Counted from the stretch's first letter, positions 26,905 through 36,104 are shown. The stretch is 64,000 nt of DNA from Flectobacillus roseus (GCF_030056665.1 NZ_JASHIG010000020.1), one strand, 5' to 3'. A program made the numbers and translations. Notes: generated from the letters alone by a model not told the origin.

Positions 26905-27744
26905 ATGAAAAAGTTTATCATGACGGCAATTTTGTCGTTGATGGCTACTGCATTATCTTTTTCCCAGAGTCCAAGAAACTATTATCATATTTCTAATGGT
27001 TGGACGGACTTAAATATTTCGGGAAAAATTGCAGGAAAATTCTCATGGCAACTAGAAAACCAGCAACGTCGCCAAGATATGCAAGGGGATTACAATGAAA
27101 GTACTACAACTGGTAACCCTTACCATAATCTTAATCAGCACGTTTTTCGTCCATGGGTACATTTTCAGCTTAATCCTAACGTAAGATTTTCATTGATGCC
27201 ATTTGGTTGGATAGGTTCCAATCGCTTCAGCAATGGCGCTCCTTCCGCTTTTTTTTCAGAATATCGTATATCTCCACAAGTTACCTTGTCGCAAAACATT
27301 GGTCGCTTACGCATCGATAACCGTTTTCGCTATGAATTTCGTTGGCTAGGACAAAATCAAAGTATCGATGACAAAAGCTTTTTGTATGATGGTGACTTCT
27401 CAAATGCGACATTCAGAGAACGTTTCCGTTATCAAGTAAAAATGACACTTCCTATCAACCACGCCAAAATGGATGATAATACCCTTTATGCACAAGCTTA
27501 TGATGAATTGTTTGTGAATATGGGCGAGAAAGTTTCAAACATTAATCTACTGGACCAGAACCGTTTATTAGTTGGACTTGGGTACAAATTCAATAAGTTT
27601 GTGGCAGTTGAAGCAGGTTATATGCAACAAACCATTTTCCGTTTCAACAATGCTAATAAAGACAATGTTGAGATTAATAATATCCTTCAACTCAATTTAG
27701 CCATTAGCAATTTTGAGCAATTATTTAGTACGAATAACAAGTAA
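26905..27744 (+). CDS. DUF2490 family outer-membrane protein
   Basis: A 279-residue protein if started at ATG 26905 (MKKFIMTAILSLMATALSFS), which gives a clean signal peptide ending at SFSQ; the upstream in-frame start at 26863 overlaps the terminator side. The mature part has the DUF2490 pattern: an early W-DL-I (NGWTDLNISGKI), FSWQLENQQRRQDM, RYEFRWLG and LLVGLGYKFNKFVAVEAGYM, consistent with an outer-membrane barrel. Its function is not established. It lies between the phosphate permease and the porin, all on the plus strand, but with its own terminator-like hairpin downstream. Confidence 0.78.
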   Translation: MKKFIMTAILSLMATALSFSQSPRNYYHISNGWTDLNISGKIAGKFSWQLENQQRRQDMQGDYNESTTTGNPYHNLNQHVFRPWVHFQLNPNVRFSLMPFGWIGSNRFSNGAPSAFFSEYRISPQVTLSQNIGRLRIDNRFRYEFRWLGQNQSIDDKSFLYDGDFSNATFRERFRYQVKMTLPINHAKMDDNTLYAQAYDELFVNMGEKVSNINLLDQNRLLVGLGYKFNKFVAVEAGYMQQTIFRFNNANKDNVEINNILQLNLAISNFEQLFSTNNK

Positions 27745-27757
27745 TTAATATAAATAG

Positions 27758-27795
27758 CTGTTAATTGTTGGACAGGCCTATCTGACAATTAACAG
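27758..27795. terminator. Hairpin after the DUF2490 gene
   Basis: ctgttaattgt (27758-27768) pairs perfectly with acaattaacag (27785-27795) across a 16-nt loop. There is no good T tract, so it may be a terminator, an mRNA-stability hairpin or an operator. Confidence 0.45.
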
Positions 27796-27997
27796 TAAAG
27801 AACCACAAATCACAGACAAATAAATTAACTTCCATCCTGTATCGAAATCCATTTTCGTGTATGATTTCTTATTGTCTTTATGATGAGTAATCTTATATCG
27901 AATCAGTAATTTTTGCGAATTAACCCCTGTTTTTATTGAAAACTGGCGTTCAATTCTATGGGATTACTATGTCGTTACGGTAGAATCTTCAAGTTTT

Positions 27998-29191
27998 ATG
28001 AAAACGTTAAAAGCCCTTGTTTACCTCATTATTTTATGTCCTGTATATTTCTCTTTAGCTCAGAGCACAGAGAAAACAGTAGCACCCAAAAAATGGTATG
28101 AAAAAATCTCGATTAGAGGTTATGCACAAGTACGTTATAATCGTTTATTAGAAACCAACGAAAAGCTCAAATGTGAGCAATGTGATAGATCTTGGGGAGA
28201 AAATGGTGGTTTCTTTATCCGCCGTGGACGTGTGATTATTTCGGGCGATGTATCCGAAAGATTGTATATCTATGTACAGCCTGATTTTGCTTCTAATGTC
28301 AGTGGAAGTTTTCAACATGCCTTGCAAATCCGTGATGCGTATTTTGATTTGGCTCTCGATGCTAAAAAAGAATATCGTTTGCGCTTTGGACAAAGCAAAG
28401 TGCCTTACGGTTTCGAAAATATGCAATCGTCACAAAACCGTCTTTCTCTCGACCGTGCCGACCCAACCAACAGTCCTGTCTCTAACGAGCGAGATTTGGG
28501 TGTATTTTTCTATTGGGCACCAGCCAAAATCCGTGAGCGTTTTGCTTATTTGGTTTCTTCGGGGCTTAAAGGTAGTGGCGATTATGGGGTATTTGCTTTG
28601 GGTTTTTATAATGGTCAAAACTCCAACAGAACCGAAGCTAATAACGAGCCACACGTAGTTTCGAGAGTAACCTATCCTTTTCAGTTGAAGAACGGACAAA
28701 TTATAGAAACAAGTTTGCAAGCATATACAGGGAAATATGTAATTGAAAAAAACACAAAAAATAAGGCTACAGTCTCAGACTTTATAGATCGCCGTGTTGG
28801 CGCAACGGTGGTAGTGTACCCACAACCTTTAGGTTTTCAAGCTGAATATAATGTTGGGCAAGGACCGCAATTCAACCCAGAAACAATGACGACTGAAGTA
28901 AGAAATCTACATGGGGGCTACGCACAGGTAATGTGGAGACAAAAGGTGAACGATAATTTTGTTACGCCATTTATCAAGTATCAGTACTATAATGGCGGTA
29001 AAAAACATGAAATTGATGCTCGTAGCTACTTGGTAAAAGACTTGGAAATTGGTGCCGAATGGCAATTAAAAAACTATTTTGAATTTACAGCTACTTATAC
29101 TATTTCAAACAGAACTTACGAAGACGCTAACCTTCCTGACAATCACCAAATTGGTAATCTATTGAGATTGCAAGCACAATTTAATTTCTAG
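27998..29191 (+). CDS. OprO/OprP-type (phosphate-selective) porin
   Basis: A 397-residue outer-membrane barrel. The signal peptide runs to about residue 22 (VYFSLAQ). The mature start ISIRGYAQVRYNRLLE and FFIRRGRVIISGDVSERLYI match the Porin_O_P family, followed by YRLRFGQSKVPYGFENMQSS, NERDLGVFFYW and a C-terminal strand ending LRLQAQFNF with terminal Phe. Two cysteines (CEQCDRSW, near residues 54 and 57) in an early loop are unusual. Family members are phosphate- or polyphosphate-selective in Pseudomonas; location near a Pit-type permease supports phosphate here, by inference. Confidence 0.85.
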   Translation: MKTLKALVYLIILCPVYFSLAQSTEKTVAPKKWYEKISIRGYAQVRYNRLLETNEKLKCEQCDRSWGENGGFFIRRGRVIISGDVSERLYIYVQPDFASNVSGSFQHALQIRDAYFDLALDAKKEYRLRFGQSKVPYGFENMQSSQNRLSLDRADPTNSPVSNERDLGVFFYWAPAKIRERFAYLVSSGLKGSGDYGVFALGFYNGQNSNRTEANNEPHVVSRVTYPFQLKNGQIIETSLQAYTGKYVIEKNTKNKATVSDFIDRRVGATVVVYPQPLGFQAEYNVGQGPQFNPETMTTEVRNLHGGYAQVMWRQKVNDNFVTPFIKYQYYNGGKKHEIDARSYLVKDLEIGAEWQLKNYFEFTATYTISNRTYEDANLPDNHQIGNLLRLQAQFNF

Positions 29192-29240
29192 CAGTCGGAG
29201 TATTTAGTGAGAGATGATTGAGTGCATGAGTGATTATTCT

Positions 29241-29476
29241 AAAATTTGTATTCCATCTGTAGAGACGCAAAGCATTGCGTCTAAAGGGGTATCATTCTGA
29301 AATAAAGTATCAAACATGAGTCATCCTGAATTTTTAGGATAGGGATTATTCTCCACGTTTTTATCAAAAAAGCGGTCGAAAAATATTTTTCGACCGCTTT
29401 TTTGATAATGCCATGCTAGATTTTCACTCAGCATAAGACGCAATCATTGCGTCTCTACGGCGAGAATACAAATTTT
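29241..29476. repeat. Foldback repeat family A, copy 2 (complete, 236 bp)
   Basis: Perfect 13-bp terminal inverted repeats aaaatttgtattc (29241-29253) and gaatacaaatttt (29464-29476) enclose two mirror-image side hairpins (gagacgcaaagcattgcgtc near 29262-29281, and agacgcaatcattgcgtctc near 29435-29454) and the central hairpin atcaaaaaagcggtcgaaaa with its complement (29364-29406). It occupies most of the 343-bp gap between the convergent porin and alkD genes. No coding sequence lies inside. It looks like a non-autonomous mobile element that also serves as a terminator. Confidence 0.75.
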
Positions 29477-29534
29477 AACATAATCACTAAATTCAGGATG
29501 AGTTATGCTTATAAACCAAGCTCAATATTCGCTA

Positions 29535-30230
29535 TTATTTGGCGAGAAGATAGGCTTTTCGCTCAGCTGGAGGTAGCTTTTCGATAGCATAACGCAACAT
29601 GGTACGAGGCATTGCTAAAACGTGTTCATCCAAAAATTCTTTTAAGACCAACTCATCTCGCTTACCGATTTCTCGAAGCATCCACCCTGTGGCTTTGTGA
29701 ATAAGATCATGACGATGTGTCAGAAAACCTTCGCAGAGATGAATAGCATCGGTAAATTGTCCTTTTCGAATAAAAGCAAAGCAAGTGATAATGGCCACTC
29801 GCTGTGACCATAAATGATTACGCTGGGCTAATTCGTACAAAATATCACGATCTTTGTCGAGCAACCAAGGTCCTAGAATAAAATGTGCTGTTAGATCGAC
29901 CAAATCCCAATTGTTGATATAGTCCAAATGACTCAGATAAAGTTCAACGATACGAGCACGCTGTATCGTCGAACCTTTCTTGAATTGTTCTACCCACATC
30001 AGTAAGCCACAGGCACGGACTTCGTGTGTCGAATGCTCAACCAGCGTCGTAACCTCCTCAATAGATACTTGTTTGTAAAACTCCTTTACTACACTCCTAA
30101 CCTGAGGATTCGATAATCCCCAGAAAGTGTCCCCTTCGGCATATTGACCTTTACCCGTTTTAAAATAACGAGCCATCAATTTTGCCCTTTCGGGGTTTTG
30201 TAAAGAAGCTAATTTTTCAAGTACTTGCAT
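29535..30230 (-). CDS. DNA alkylation repair protein, AlkD-like
   Basis: A 231-residue all-helical HEAT-repeat DNA glycosylase of the AlkC/AlkD family, which removes alkylated bases such as 3- and 7-alkylpurines. The family segments KTGKGQYAEGDTFWGLSNPQ (residues 25-44), INNWDLVDLTAHFILGPWL, and the C-terminal RTMLRYAIEKLPPAER are present. The Trp and Asp of NWDLVD correspond to the lesion-contacting residues of AlkD. Length is typical. It sits alone, convergent with the porin gene. Confidence 0.88.
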   Translation of the reverse strand: MQVLEKLASLQNPERAKLMARYFKTGKGQYAEGDTFWGLSNPQVRSVVKEFYKQVSIEEVTTLVEHSTHEVRACGLLMWVEQFKKGSTIQRARIVELYLSHLDYINNWDLVDLTAHFILGPWLLDKDRDILYELAQRNHLWSQRVAIITCFAFIRKGQFTDAIHLCEGFLTHRHDLIHKATGWMLREIGKRDELVLKEFLDEHVLAMPRTMLRYAIEKLPPAERKAYLLAK

Positions 30231-30397
30231 GATTAAATTAAGATTGTGTCAAGGATAAGTATGAATGCTGAATTATGAGTTGTAAATTTTTAATGTAAAA
30301 TTTTAATTATCAATATTTTACACCTTCAATTAATTAAGTTTTCTGATTACTGGACAAAAAGAGAAAAGGTATTTAGACTTTTTCAATGAATGTTTAA

Positions 30398-30504
30398 AAA
30401 CAGTTTAAAACTGTTAAAAAAATGAGTCCAAGACTAAGTCTTGAAATAGTAACTTTGTTAAAAACATTTTAACACTCTTTGCCTTGTACCTGTTGCCTGT
30501 TCCC
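30398..30504. repeat. Tandem small hairpins and family C tail module
   Basis: aacagtttaaaactgtt (about 30400-30416) and aagactaagtctt (30430-30442) are two near-perfect palindromes downstream of the S9 peptidase gene and may terminate it. They are followed at 30460-30504 by a family C tail (acattttaacactctttgcc, then ttgtacctgttgcctg). The rest of the 285-bp gap shows nothing. Confidence 0.5.
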
Positions 30505-30515
30505 TTTTATATATA

Positions 30516-32876
30516 TTACTTTTTCAATTCTTCTTCAAACAGTTTAAAAATACGTTTGTATTCGTCCATCCAAGAAGTTGGCTCTACAAAACCGTGATCT
30601 TCCATTGGATAGGCTGCTAACTCCCAATTTTCTTTTTTCAACTCAATTAGTCTTTGTGAAAGACGCACAACATCTTGGAAGTGAACGTTTACATCGACCA
30701 TACCATGGCAAATCAATAAGCGATTTTTTAAACCTGCTGCATGATAAATTGGCGAGCTACGGCGGTAAGCAATTGAATCTTTTTGTGGTTCATTCAAAAT
30801 ATTAGCCGTGTAAGGGTGGTTATAAGCAGCCCAATCAGTTACAGGGCGCAATGCAGCGCCTGCTTTGAATGTATCAGGAGAAGTAAATAAAGCCATCAAG
30901 GTCATAAATCCACCATAAGAACCACCATAAATACCGATTTTCTTAGCATCTACTCCATGTTTTTCTACCAGCCATTTAGCAGCATCTACGTGGTCGGTAA
31001 GGTCTTTTCCTCCCATAAAACGGTAAATTCCTGTACGCCAATCACGACCATAGCCTGCCGAACCACGGTAATCAATATCTAATACATCATAGCCATTGTC
31101 TACCAAGAAATTATGGAACATATATTCTCTGAAATATTGACTCCACCATTTATGTGCATTTTGCAAATATCCTGCCCCATGTACAAAAATTACCGCTGGC
31201 TTTTTACCCTTTGCACCTTTTCCTTCATAATAACGAGCATAAATATCCTCACCGTCTCTGGCTTTGATGGTCAACACTTGTGGATCACGCCATTTGTATG
31301 CCTTAAAATGTTCGCTGGTTGATTGAGTCAATTGCATTGCAGGGGCTGTCGGTGAATTGTCTTGCAAATACAATTCCCAAGGTTTTGTACTCTCTGAGTG
31401 CAAATAAGCTAACTTGGTTTCATCTGGCGATAATACTACTTGATTAGAACCTGCTAGTTTGGTCAAGCGAGTACGCTCACCGCCAGTAACTGACATTTTG
31501 TAAAAATGCTGTTCGCCAGGGTGTACTTCGTTCGTGGTGATATAAAAGAAGTTTTTGTCTTTTGAAAGTTGTAAACTTTGAACTTCAAACTTTCCTTTAG
31601 TCAATTGTTTCTTTTGATTATTCGACAAATCAACTGTGTAAATATGCGAGTATCCATCAGCCTCCGATTGAAAATATAAGGTTTTTTGATCAGCTAAAAA
31701 ACCTATGCTTCCTGTACCAAAACCGATATTAGGTCCACCAATCCATGCTTCGTCATGTTGGCGATCGATAGTTTCGAGTTTGAGAGTAATAGGGTCAAAC
31801 TTCAAAATCCAACGGTCTTTGTTATCAGTACTACGAGCTACCATTACGGCGTATTTACTATCTTCAGACCATACTGGACCGCTCATGAGCACCATTCTTG
31901 CTTCGGGCTTTTTAGCTTTAGCAGTATCTTTTTTTACTGCATACTCTTTCAAATAAGCAGGTTGGTCATAAATTCCTTCGATACCTTTGGTTGGGATAGA
32001 GGCAATTGTGTCCTTCGCAATTTGATACACAAAATACTCATAGCTAGCCGCTGGCGCACCCACTTTGGTACGAGCAGGAATATCTTCCGTAAAGCCTGAC
32101 TCTGTCACATAATTTGGTACAATCGTGGATTTGCTTCCTGTAGCAGATTTGGACAAGCGGAAGGTAATATAAGCTCCATCTGGGCTCAACACGAGGTTGT
32201 CGATACGCTTTTCGTCTAGGTAAAATTCTTTGGGACGTTTTGGAGAATCGGCTTTACTAATTTTTTCACCTTCTTTCTTTTTATCCGCACGTTCTTTCAA
32301 AATGTCAAACATTGATAATTGATCTTGTTTCAACCATTTATCTTGTTCGCTTTGTTTAGCTTCTGGTCTTTTTGCACCTGCAATAAAATTACTTAGCTGA
32401 ACCAATTCGCCATTGGAAAGATTGAAGCTAAACAGGTTATTGGCTTTTGTAAAAATGATTTTATCCTCTTTTCCCGAAAACTCCGCATCAGATTCATATT
32501 CCAAAGTATTGGTAATCTGGCGTACTGCTTGTGTTTGGGTATCCATCAAAAAAATATCTCCGTTACGAGTAAATACTTTCTTAGAACGGTCTTTGCTATA
32601 CACGCCAAAAGCAGAAGGCAATCCACGACGTACACTAGGCGATACTTTGAAGATTTTTTTGTCAGAAACTAATAAACCATAAAGAGAGTCGGCCTTATTT
32701 TTATCAGGATTCCAGTTAAAATAAATAGTTTTGTTATCTTCCGACCAGAAAATATTAGAAGGTAAACTTCCGATACTATTCTTGGGGTCTTGCATGATAC
32801 TTTCGATGCTTAGTTTTTGGGCAAAAGTCATCGAACAACAGAGGTAAGCAAAAATGAAGAAATAGATTTTTTTCAT
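30516..32876 (-). CDS. S9-family peptidase (prolyl oligopeptidase / DPP-like), exported
   Basis: A 786-residue serine peptidase if started at ATG 32876 (MKKIYFFIFAYLCCSMTFAQ), which gives a signal peptide; the upstream frame from 32939 is rejected. The N-terminal part is a beta-propeller of WD/PD40-like repeats. The C-terminal alpha/beta hydrolase domain shows the nucleophile in IYGGSYGGFMTL (Ser near 653), the acid in CHGMVDVNVH (Asp near 728) and His in YPMEDHGF (near 761). It is expected to trim peptides in the periplasm or at the cell surface, as other Bacteroidota S9 enzymes do. It is divergent from gpsA. Confidence 0.92.
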   Translation of the reverse strand: MKKIYFFIFAYLCCSMTFAQKLSIESIMQDPKNSIGSLPSNIFWSEDNKTIYFNWNPDKNKADSLYGLLVSDKKIFKVSPSVRRGLPSAFGVYSKDRSKKVFTRNGDIFLMDTQTQAVRQITNTLEYESDAEFSGKEDKIIFTKANNLFSFNLSNGELVQLSNFIAGAKRPEAKQSEQDKWLKQDQLSMFDILKERADKKKEGEKISKADSPKRPKEFYLDEKRIDNLVLSPDGAYITFRLSKSATGSKSTIVPNYVTESGFTEDIPARTKVGAPAASYEYFVYQIAKDTIASIPTKGIEGIYDQPAYLKEYAVKKDTAKAKKPEARMVLMSGPVWSEDSKYAVMVARSTDNKDRWILKFDPITLKLETIDRQHDEAWIGGPNIGFGTGSIGFLADQKTLYFQSEADGYSHIYTVDLSNNQKKQLTKGKFEVQSLQLSKDKNFFYITTNEVHPGEQHFYKMSVTGGERTRLTKLAGSNQVVLSPDETKLAYLHSESTKPWELYLQDNSPTAPAMQLTQSTSEHFKAYKWRDPQVLTIKARDGEDIYARYYEGKGAKGKKPAVIFVHGAGYLQNAHKWWSQYFREYMFHNFLVDNGYDVLDIDYRGSAGYGRDWRTGIYRFMGGKDLTDHVDAAKWLVEKHGVDAKKIGIYGGSYGGFMTLMALFTSPDTFKAGAALRPVTDWAAYNHPYTANILNEPQKDSIAYRRSSPIYHAAGLKNRLLICHGMVDVNVHFQDVVRLSQRLIELKKENWELAAYPMEDHGFVEPTSWMDEYKRIFKLFEEELKK

Positions 32877-33008
32877 GTAAGATGAAGCGTTTATTGTTGA
32901 GATAAATGTGGTATGGCAGGTACATTTGCCAATACGCATAACAAATTAGCAAAAAAACCTCGGAATCACATAACTCCAAAATTCCCAGAAGTATGTAACT
33001 TTACTCCC

Positions 33009-34034
33009 ATGACAGAAATTCCAGCTTTTAAGAAAAATTTGCCTACTCAAATCGCAGTATTGGGTGGTGGCAGTTGGGCTACAGCAATTATTAAGATTTT
33101 GTCGGAAAACAACGTTAAAATCAAGTGGTGGTTGCGTCGCAAATCGGATGTGGATTTTATCAAAAAATACAATCATAATCCTAGTTACCTAACCGATGCT
33201 CCGTTGAATCCTCGTAAGGTGCGTGCTTATCACAAGATGCACGACGCCCTTAATGGCGTAGAATACGTCATTTTGGCTGTACCTGCGGCATTTATTCCTG
33301 ATGCACTCAAAAACCTTAACCGTAATCACTTTGCTGGTAAAAAGATTGTTTCTGCCATCAAAGGGATGATTCCTGAGGAAAATATGTTGGTTACAGACTG
33401 GATGGAAAAGGTATTTGGAGTTCCTCAAAATATGCTTGCGGCGATTGCGGGTCCTTGTCACGCCGAAGAGGTTGCCCTCGAAAAACAATCTTATTTGACG
33501 ATTGCATCTCCCAACCTTCATGTGGCGCAGGATTATGCCAACCTTATGAGTTGTCGCTACATTCAGGCCAATCCTATTGGTGATTTGTATGGTGTAGAAT
33601 ACTGTGCTGTTATCAAAAATATTATTGCCATGGCTTGTGGTATTACCCACGGACTAGGCTACGGCGATAACTTCCAAGCGGTAATGGTATCTAATGCGAT
33701 GCAAGAAATCAAACGTTTCCTAGATATAGTTTACCCTGACCCGTATCGTGACCTTCATAGCTCTGGGTATTTGGGTGACTTGCTAGTAACTGCCTACTCG
33801 CAATTTTCACGTAACCGTACTTTCGGTAATATGATTGGACGTGGCTATTCTGTCAAATCAGCGCAAATTGAAATGAACATGGTAGCTGAAGGCTATTATG
33901 CAGTAAAAAGTATTCATCAAGTCAACAAACAATACGATGTGTCGATGCCTATCATCGATGCCGTTTACAATATTTTATACGAAAAAGCTGTCCCTGCCAA
34001 CGAGATTATGACTTTGAGAACATTCTTGAAGTAG
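33009..34034 (+). CDS. gpsA: NAD(P)-dependent glycerol-3-phosphate dehydrogenase
   Basis: A 341-residue cytoplasmic enzyme making sn-glycerol-3-phosphate for phospholipids. ATG 33009 (MTEIPAFKKN) is chosen because the NAD-binding motif AVLGGGSWATAI should lie near the N-terminus; the longer frame from 32913 adds 32 atypical residues and overlaps the peptidase promoter side. Further family motifs are VILAVPAAFIPDAL, SAIKGM, AAIAGPCHAEEVA and VEYCAVIKNIIAMACGI, which carries the catalytic Lys. It stands alone, followed by a family A repeat. Confidence 0.93.
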   Translation: MTEIPAFKKNLPTQIAVLGGGSWATAIIKILSENNVKIKWWLRRKSDVDFIKKYNHNPSYLTDAPLNPRKVRAYHKMHDALNGVEYVILAVPAAFIPDALKNLNRNHFAGKKIVSAIKGMIPEENMLVTDWMEKVFGVPQNMLAAIAGPCHAEEVALEKQSYLTIASPNLHVAQDYANLMSCRYIQANPIGDLYGVEYCAVIKNIIAMACGITHGLGYGDNFQAVMVSNAMQEIKRFLDIVYPDPYRDLHSSGYLGDLLVTAYSQFSRNRTFGNMIGRGYSVKSAQIEMNMVAEGYYAVKSIHQVNKQYDVSMPIIDAVYNILYEKAVPANEIMTLRTFLK

Positions 34035-34098
34035 ATTCTTAAATTGAGTGATTTGTGATTGAGTGGTTGAGTGATTTTTTAAAGATTTATATTCTTGA

Positions 34099-34193
34099 TG
34101 TAGAGACGTAATACTTTACGTCTTAAACCAAATCATATCTCGCACACTAGCATCAAAAAAAGCGGTCGGAAAACATTTTTCGACCGCTTTTTT
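34099..34193. repeat. Foldback repeat family A, copy 3 (left half plus core)
   Basis: gtagagacgtaatactttac (from 34100) with its complementary arm is followed by the core aaaaaagcggtcggaaaaca, then tttttcgaccgctttttt to 34193. The right-hand side hairpin and outer arm seen in copy 2 are missing. The element lies between the convergent gpsA and HIT genes and can terminate both. Confidence 0.7.
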
Positions 34194-34308
34194 ATGCAAT
34201 AGCTTGAGTTTTATCCAACTAGCCAAGTTTACAGGACAGTATTAAGCTGGAATGTTGCTGACGCCAAGTTGTTGGAAATAATTCCAACAAAGGCAAGAAA
34301 GCAAAGTG

Positions 34309-34704
34309 CTATTTCAAAAATGATTTTATTCTTTCTGCCGTAGCTGTTAATTCTTCTTGTGTTGGCTTGAGCTTTTCACGAGTGAAGTTAATATCATTCA
34401 TCGTATTCAAAGGAATCAAATGCACGTGAGCATGAGGTACTTCCAAACCAATTACCGACACGCCAATACGTCTACTTGGACACGCTTGAGATAAAGCTGG
34501 CGCAATTTTTTTGGCAAATAGCATCAAGCCTGACAATAGTTCGTCTTCAATATCGAAAATATAATCAATCTCTCTTTTCGGAATTACTAGAGTATGTCCT
34601 TCTGCCAAAGGCATAATATCCAAAAATGCTAGATAGTTTTCGTCTTCTGCAATTTTGTGGCAAGGAATCTCGCCATTAATAATCTTTGTGAAAATAGTTG
34701 CCAT
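34309..34704 (-). CDS. HIT-family protein (histidine triad nucleotide hydrolase)
   Basis: A 131-residue protein of the HINT/Fhit superfamily that hydrolyses nucleoside phosphoramidates or dinucleotides. The triad motif HAHVHLIPL lies near residues 98-106. The opening IFTKIINGEIPCHKIAEDEN and FLDIMPLAEGHTLVIPKR are typical. Cys14 in GEIPCHKI is one member of the usual family zinc or structural position. Its cellular role is not defined. It lies upstream of a family A repeat and downstream of the gamma-carbonic-anhydrase-like gene, separated by a family C repeat. Confidence 0.93.
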   Translation of the reverse strand: MATIFTKIINGEIPCHKIAEDENYLAFLDIMPLAEGHTLVIPKREIDYIFDIEDELLSGLMLFAKKIAPALSQACPSRRIGVSVIGLEVPHAHVHLIPLNTMNDINFTREKLKPTQEELTATAERIKSFLK

Positions 34705-34775
34705 TTCTATAATTGTTCTTGGTTATTAGGAATCAGGGAATAATAAGTTAGCACGCAAAATGAAATTTATTTTTT

Positions 34776-34866
34776 GAGCTTACGGCTTTCAGCTTTGGGC
34801 ATTCGGCAAATACATAGCTATCGTTACTAAAAAACATTTAACACTCTTTGCCTTGTGCCTAAAACA
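34776..34866 (+). repeat. Dispersed repeat family C, copy
   Basis: gagcttacggctttcagctt, then tgggcattcggcaaatacat, agctatcgttactaaaaaac and atttaacactctttgccttg match the units at 35821-35914 and, more distantly, 20071-20170. It occupies the HIT-carbonic anhydrase gap. Confidence 0.65.
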
Positions 34867-34948
34867 AAAAATTCAAATCTAATTTTACACGACTTCTTAT
34901 CTGTTTTCAATCTACCTATCCTCATTATATCAGGATGAGTAAACTTTT

Positions 34949-35461
34949 TTACTCTTTAAACCATTCGGCATACATCAAGTAATTATTTGCCGTGCGCATA
35001 AATACCTCCGCCGCTGCTGGTGATACTTCTTTTAATAATTTGGCAGGATTTCCTGCATAAATTGAACCCGCTGGTACACGAGTATTTTGTGTAACGATGG
35101 CACCTGCGGCAATAATCGAACCCGATTCTATGACGGCGCCATCCATGACAATTGCTCCCATCCCAATTAATACTTGGTCTTCAATTACACAACCATGGAC
35201 TACAGCATTATGTGCTATCGAAACATAATTGCCAATAATTGTCCTAGTTTTTTGGTAAGTACAATGTATTACTGCCCCATCCTGAATATTGGTATTATGA
35301 CCAATTTCAATCGCATTGACATCGCCTCTCACTACCGCATTGAACCAAATCGTACAGTTGTCGCCCATTTTTACATCTCCTACAACCGTTGCATTTTCTG
35401 CAATCCAACAATTTTCGCCCCATACTGGCGAAACACCTTTTACTGGTTTAATAAGTGCCAT
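34949..35461 (-). CDS. Gamma-carbonic anhydrase-like protein (YrdA/PaaY family)
   Basis: A 170-residue left-handed beta-helix protein if started at ATG 35461 (MALIKPVKG); the longer frame from 35515 adds 18 non-family residues. Hexapeptide repeats run through the whole protein (ATVVGDVKMGDNCTIW, NAIEIGHNTNIQDGAVIHC, GSIIAAGAIV). The three metal-binding His of the gamma class are kept: His in VIHC and two in AHNAVVHGC. Family members bind zinc or iron, but many lack proven carbonic anhydrase activity. A short helix at the C-terminus (EVFMRTANNYLMYAEWF) is usual. Confidence 0.9.
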   Translation of the reverse strand: MALIKPVKGVSPVWGENCWIAENATVVGDVKMGDNCTIWFNAVVRGDVNAIEIGHNTNIQDGAVIHCTYQKTRTIIGNYVSIAHNAVVHGCVIEDQVLIGMGAIVMDGAVIESGSIIAAGAIVTQNTRVPAGSIYAGNPAKLLKEVSPAAAEVFMRTANNYLMYAEWFKE

Positions 35462-35603
35462 TTTTGTTTTGTTATGTAAAAATAGTTTTGAATGAAATTC
35501 ACCTCTCCCTCTCACACTTTCATCCGCAAGTTAAGGTATATCTCTAATACTCTCCTATTTCGGCTTTGATAAAATCTGGAAGTCTTGGAATATTGAAAAT
35601 AAT

Positions 35604-35940
35604 TTTGTGCTTTAGGCTGTATGTTTTAGGCTGTATGCCATAGGCTTTAGGCAAAAGGTCTTTATAATTTCATAAAAAACGCCTTCTTTTCTTTAGCTTT
35701 CGGCTTTCAGGTTTGGGCATTCGGCAAGCACACATCCATCGTTATTGAATGCTTTAGGCTGTATGCCGTAGGCTTTAGGCAAAAGGTCTTTATAATTTCA
35801 CAAAAACGCCTTCTTTTCTTTAGCTTTCGGCTTTCAGGTTTGGGCATTTGGCAAGCACATATCCATCGTTACTAAAAACCATTTAACACTCTTTGCCTTG
35901 TGCCTGTTGCCTAGTGCCTTGTGCCTTGTGCCTAAAACAC
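35604..35940 (+). repeat. Repeat family C, 128-bp tandem duplication with extended tail
   Basis: Two units of 128 bp (35625-35752 and 35753-35880) are about 93% identical; each begins tttaggctgtatgcc, continues with gcaaaaggtctttataattt and ends with gcaagcacacatccatcgtt or a close variant. A partial third start (tttaggctgtatg) precedes them at 35611. The second unit runs into ctttgccttgtgcctgttgc and a short ccttgtg repeat up to 35940. The 643-bp gap before the DUF4349 gene holds this and AT-rich DNA only. Confidence 0.8.
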
Positions 35941-36104
35941 AAAACTTAAATCTAACCAACCCAATAATTAAAAATAAATTTATATTTTTTTAATTATTTT
36001 TTAATTATTCAAAATAATAGAATCTACCTTCTCGTTAAGTGAATAATCAAGTTTTTAAAATATTGATACCTGTTCATCTTTTCCCAACAACCATTTCCAC
36101 AACT

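Noticed and set aside
29241..29476. A CRISPR array or insertion sequence at the repeat-rich gap
   Set aside because: No regularly spaced direct repeats and no transposase frame; the structure is a nested palindrome.
35604..35940. A coding repeat protein in the tandem 128-bp units
   Set aside because: The unit length is not a multiple of three and all frames contain stops.
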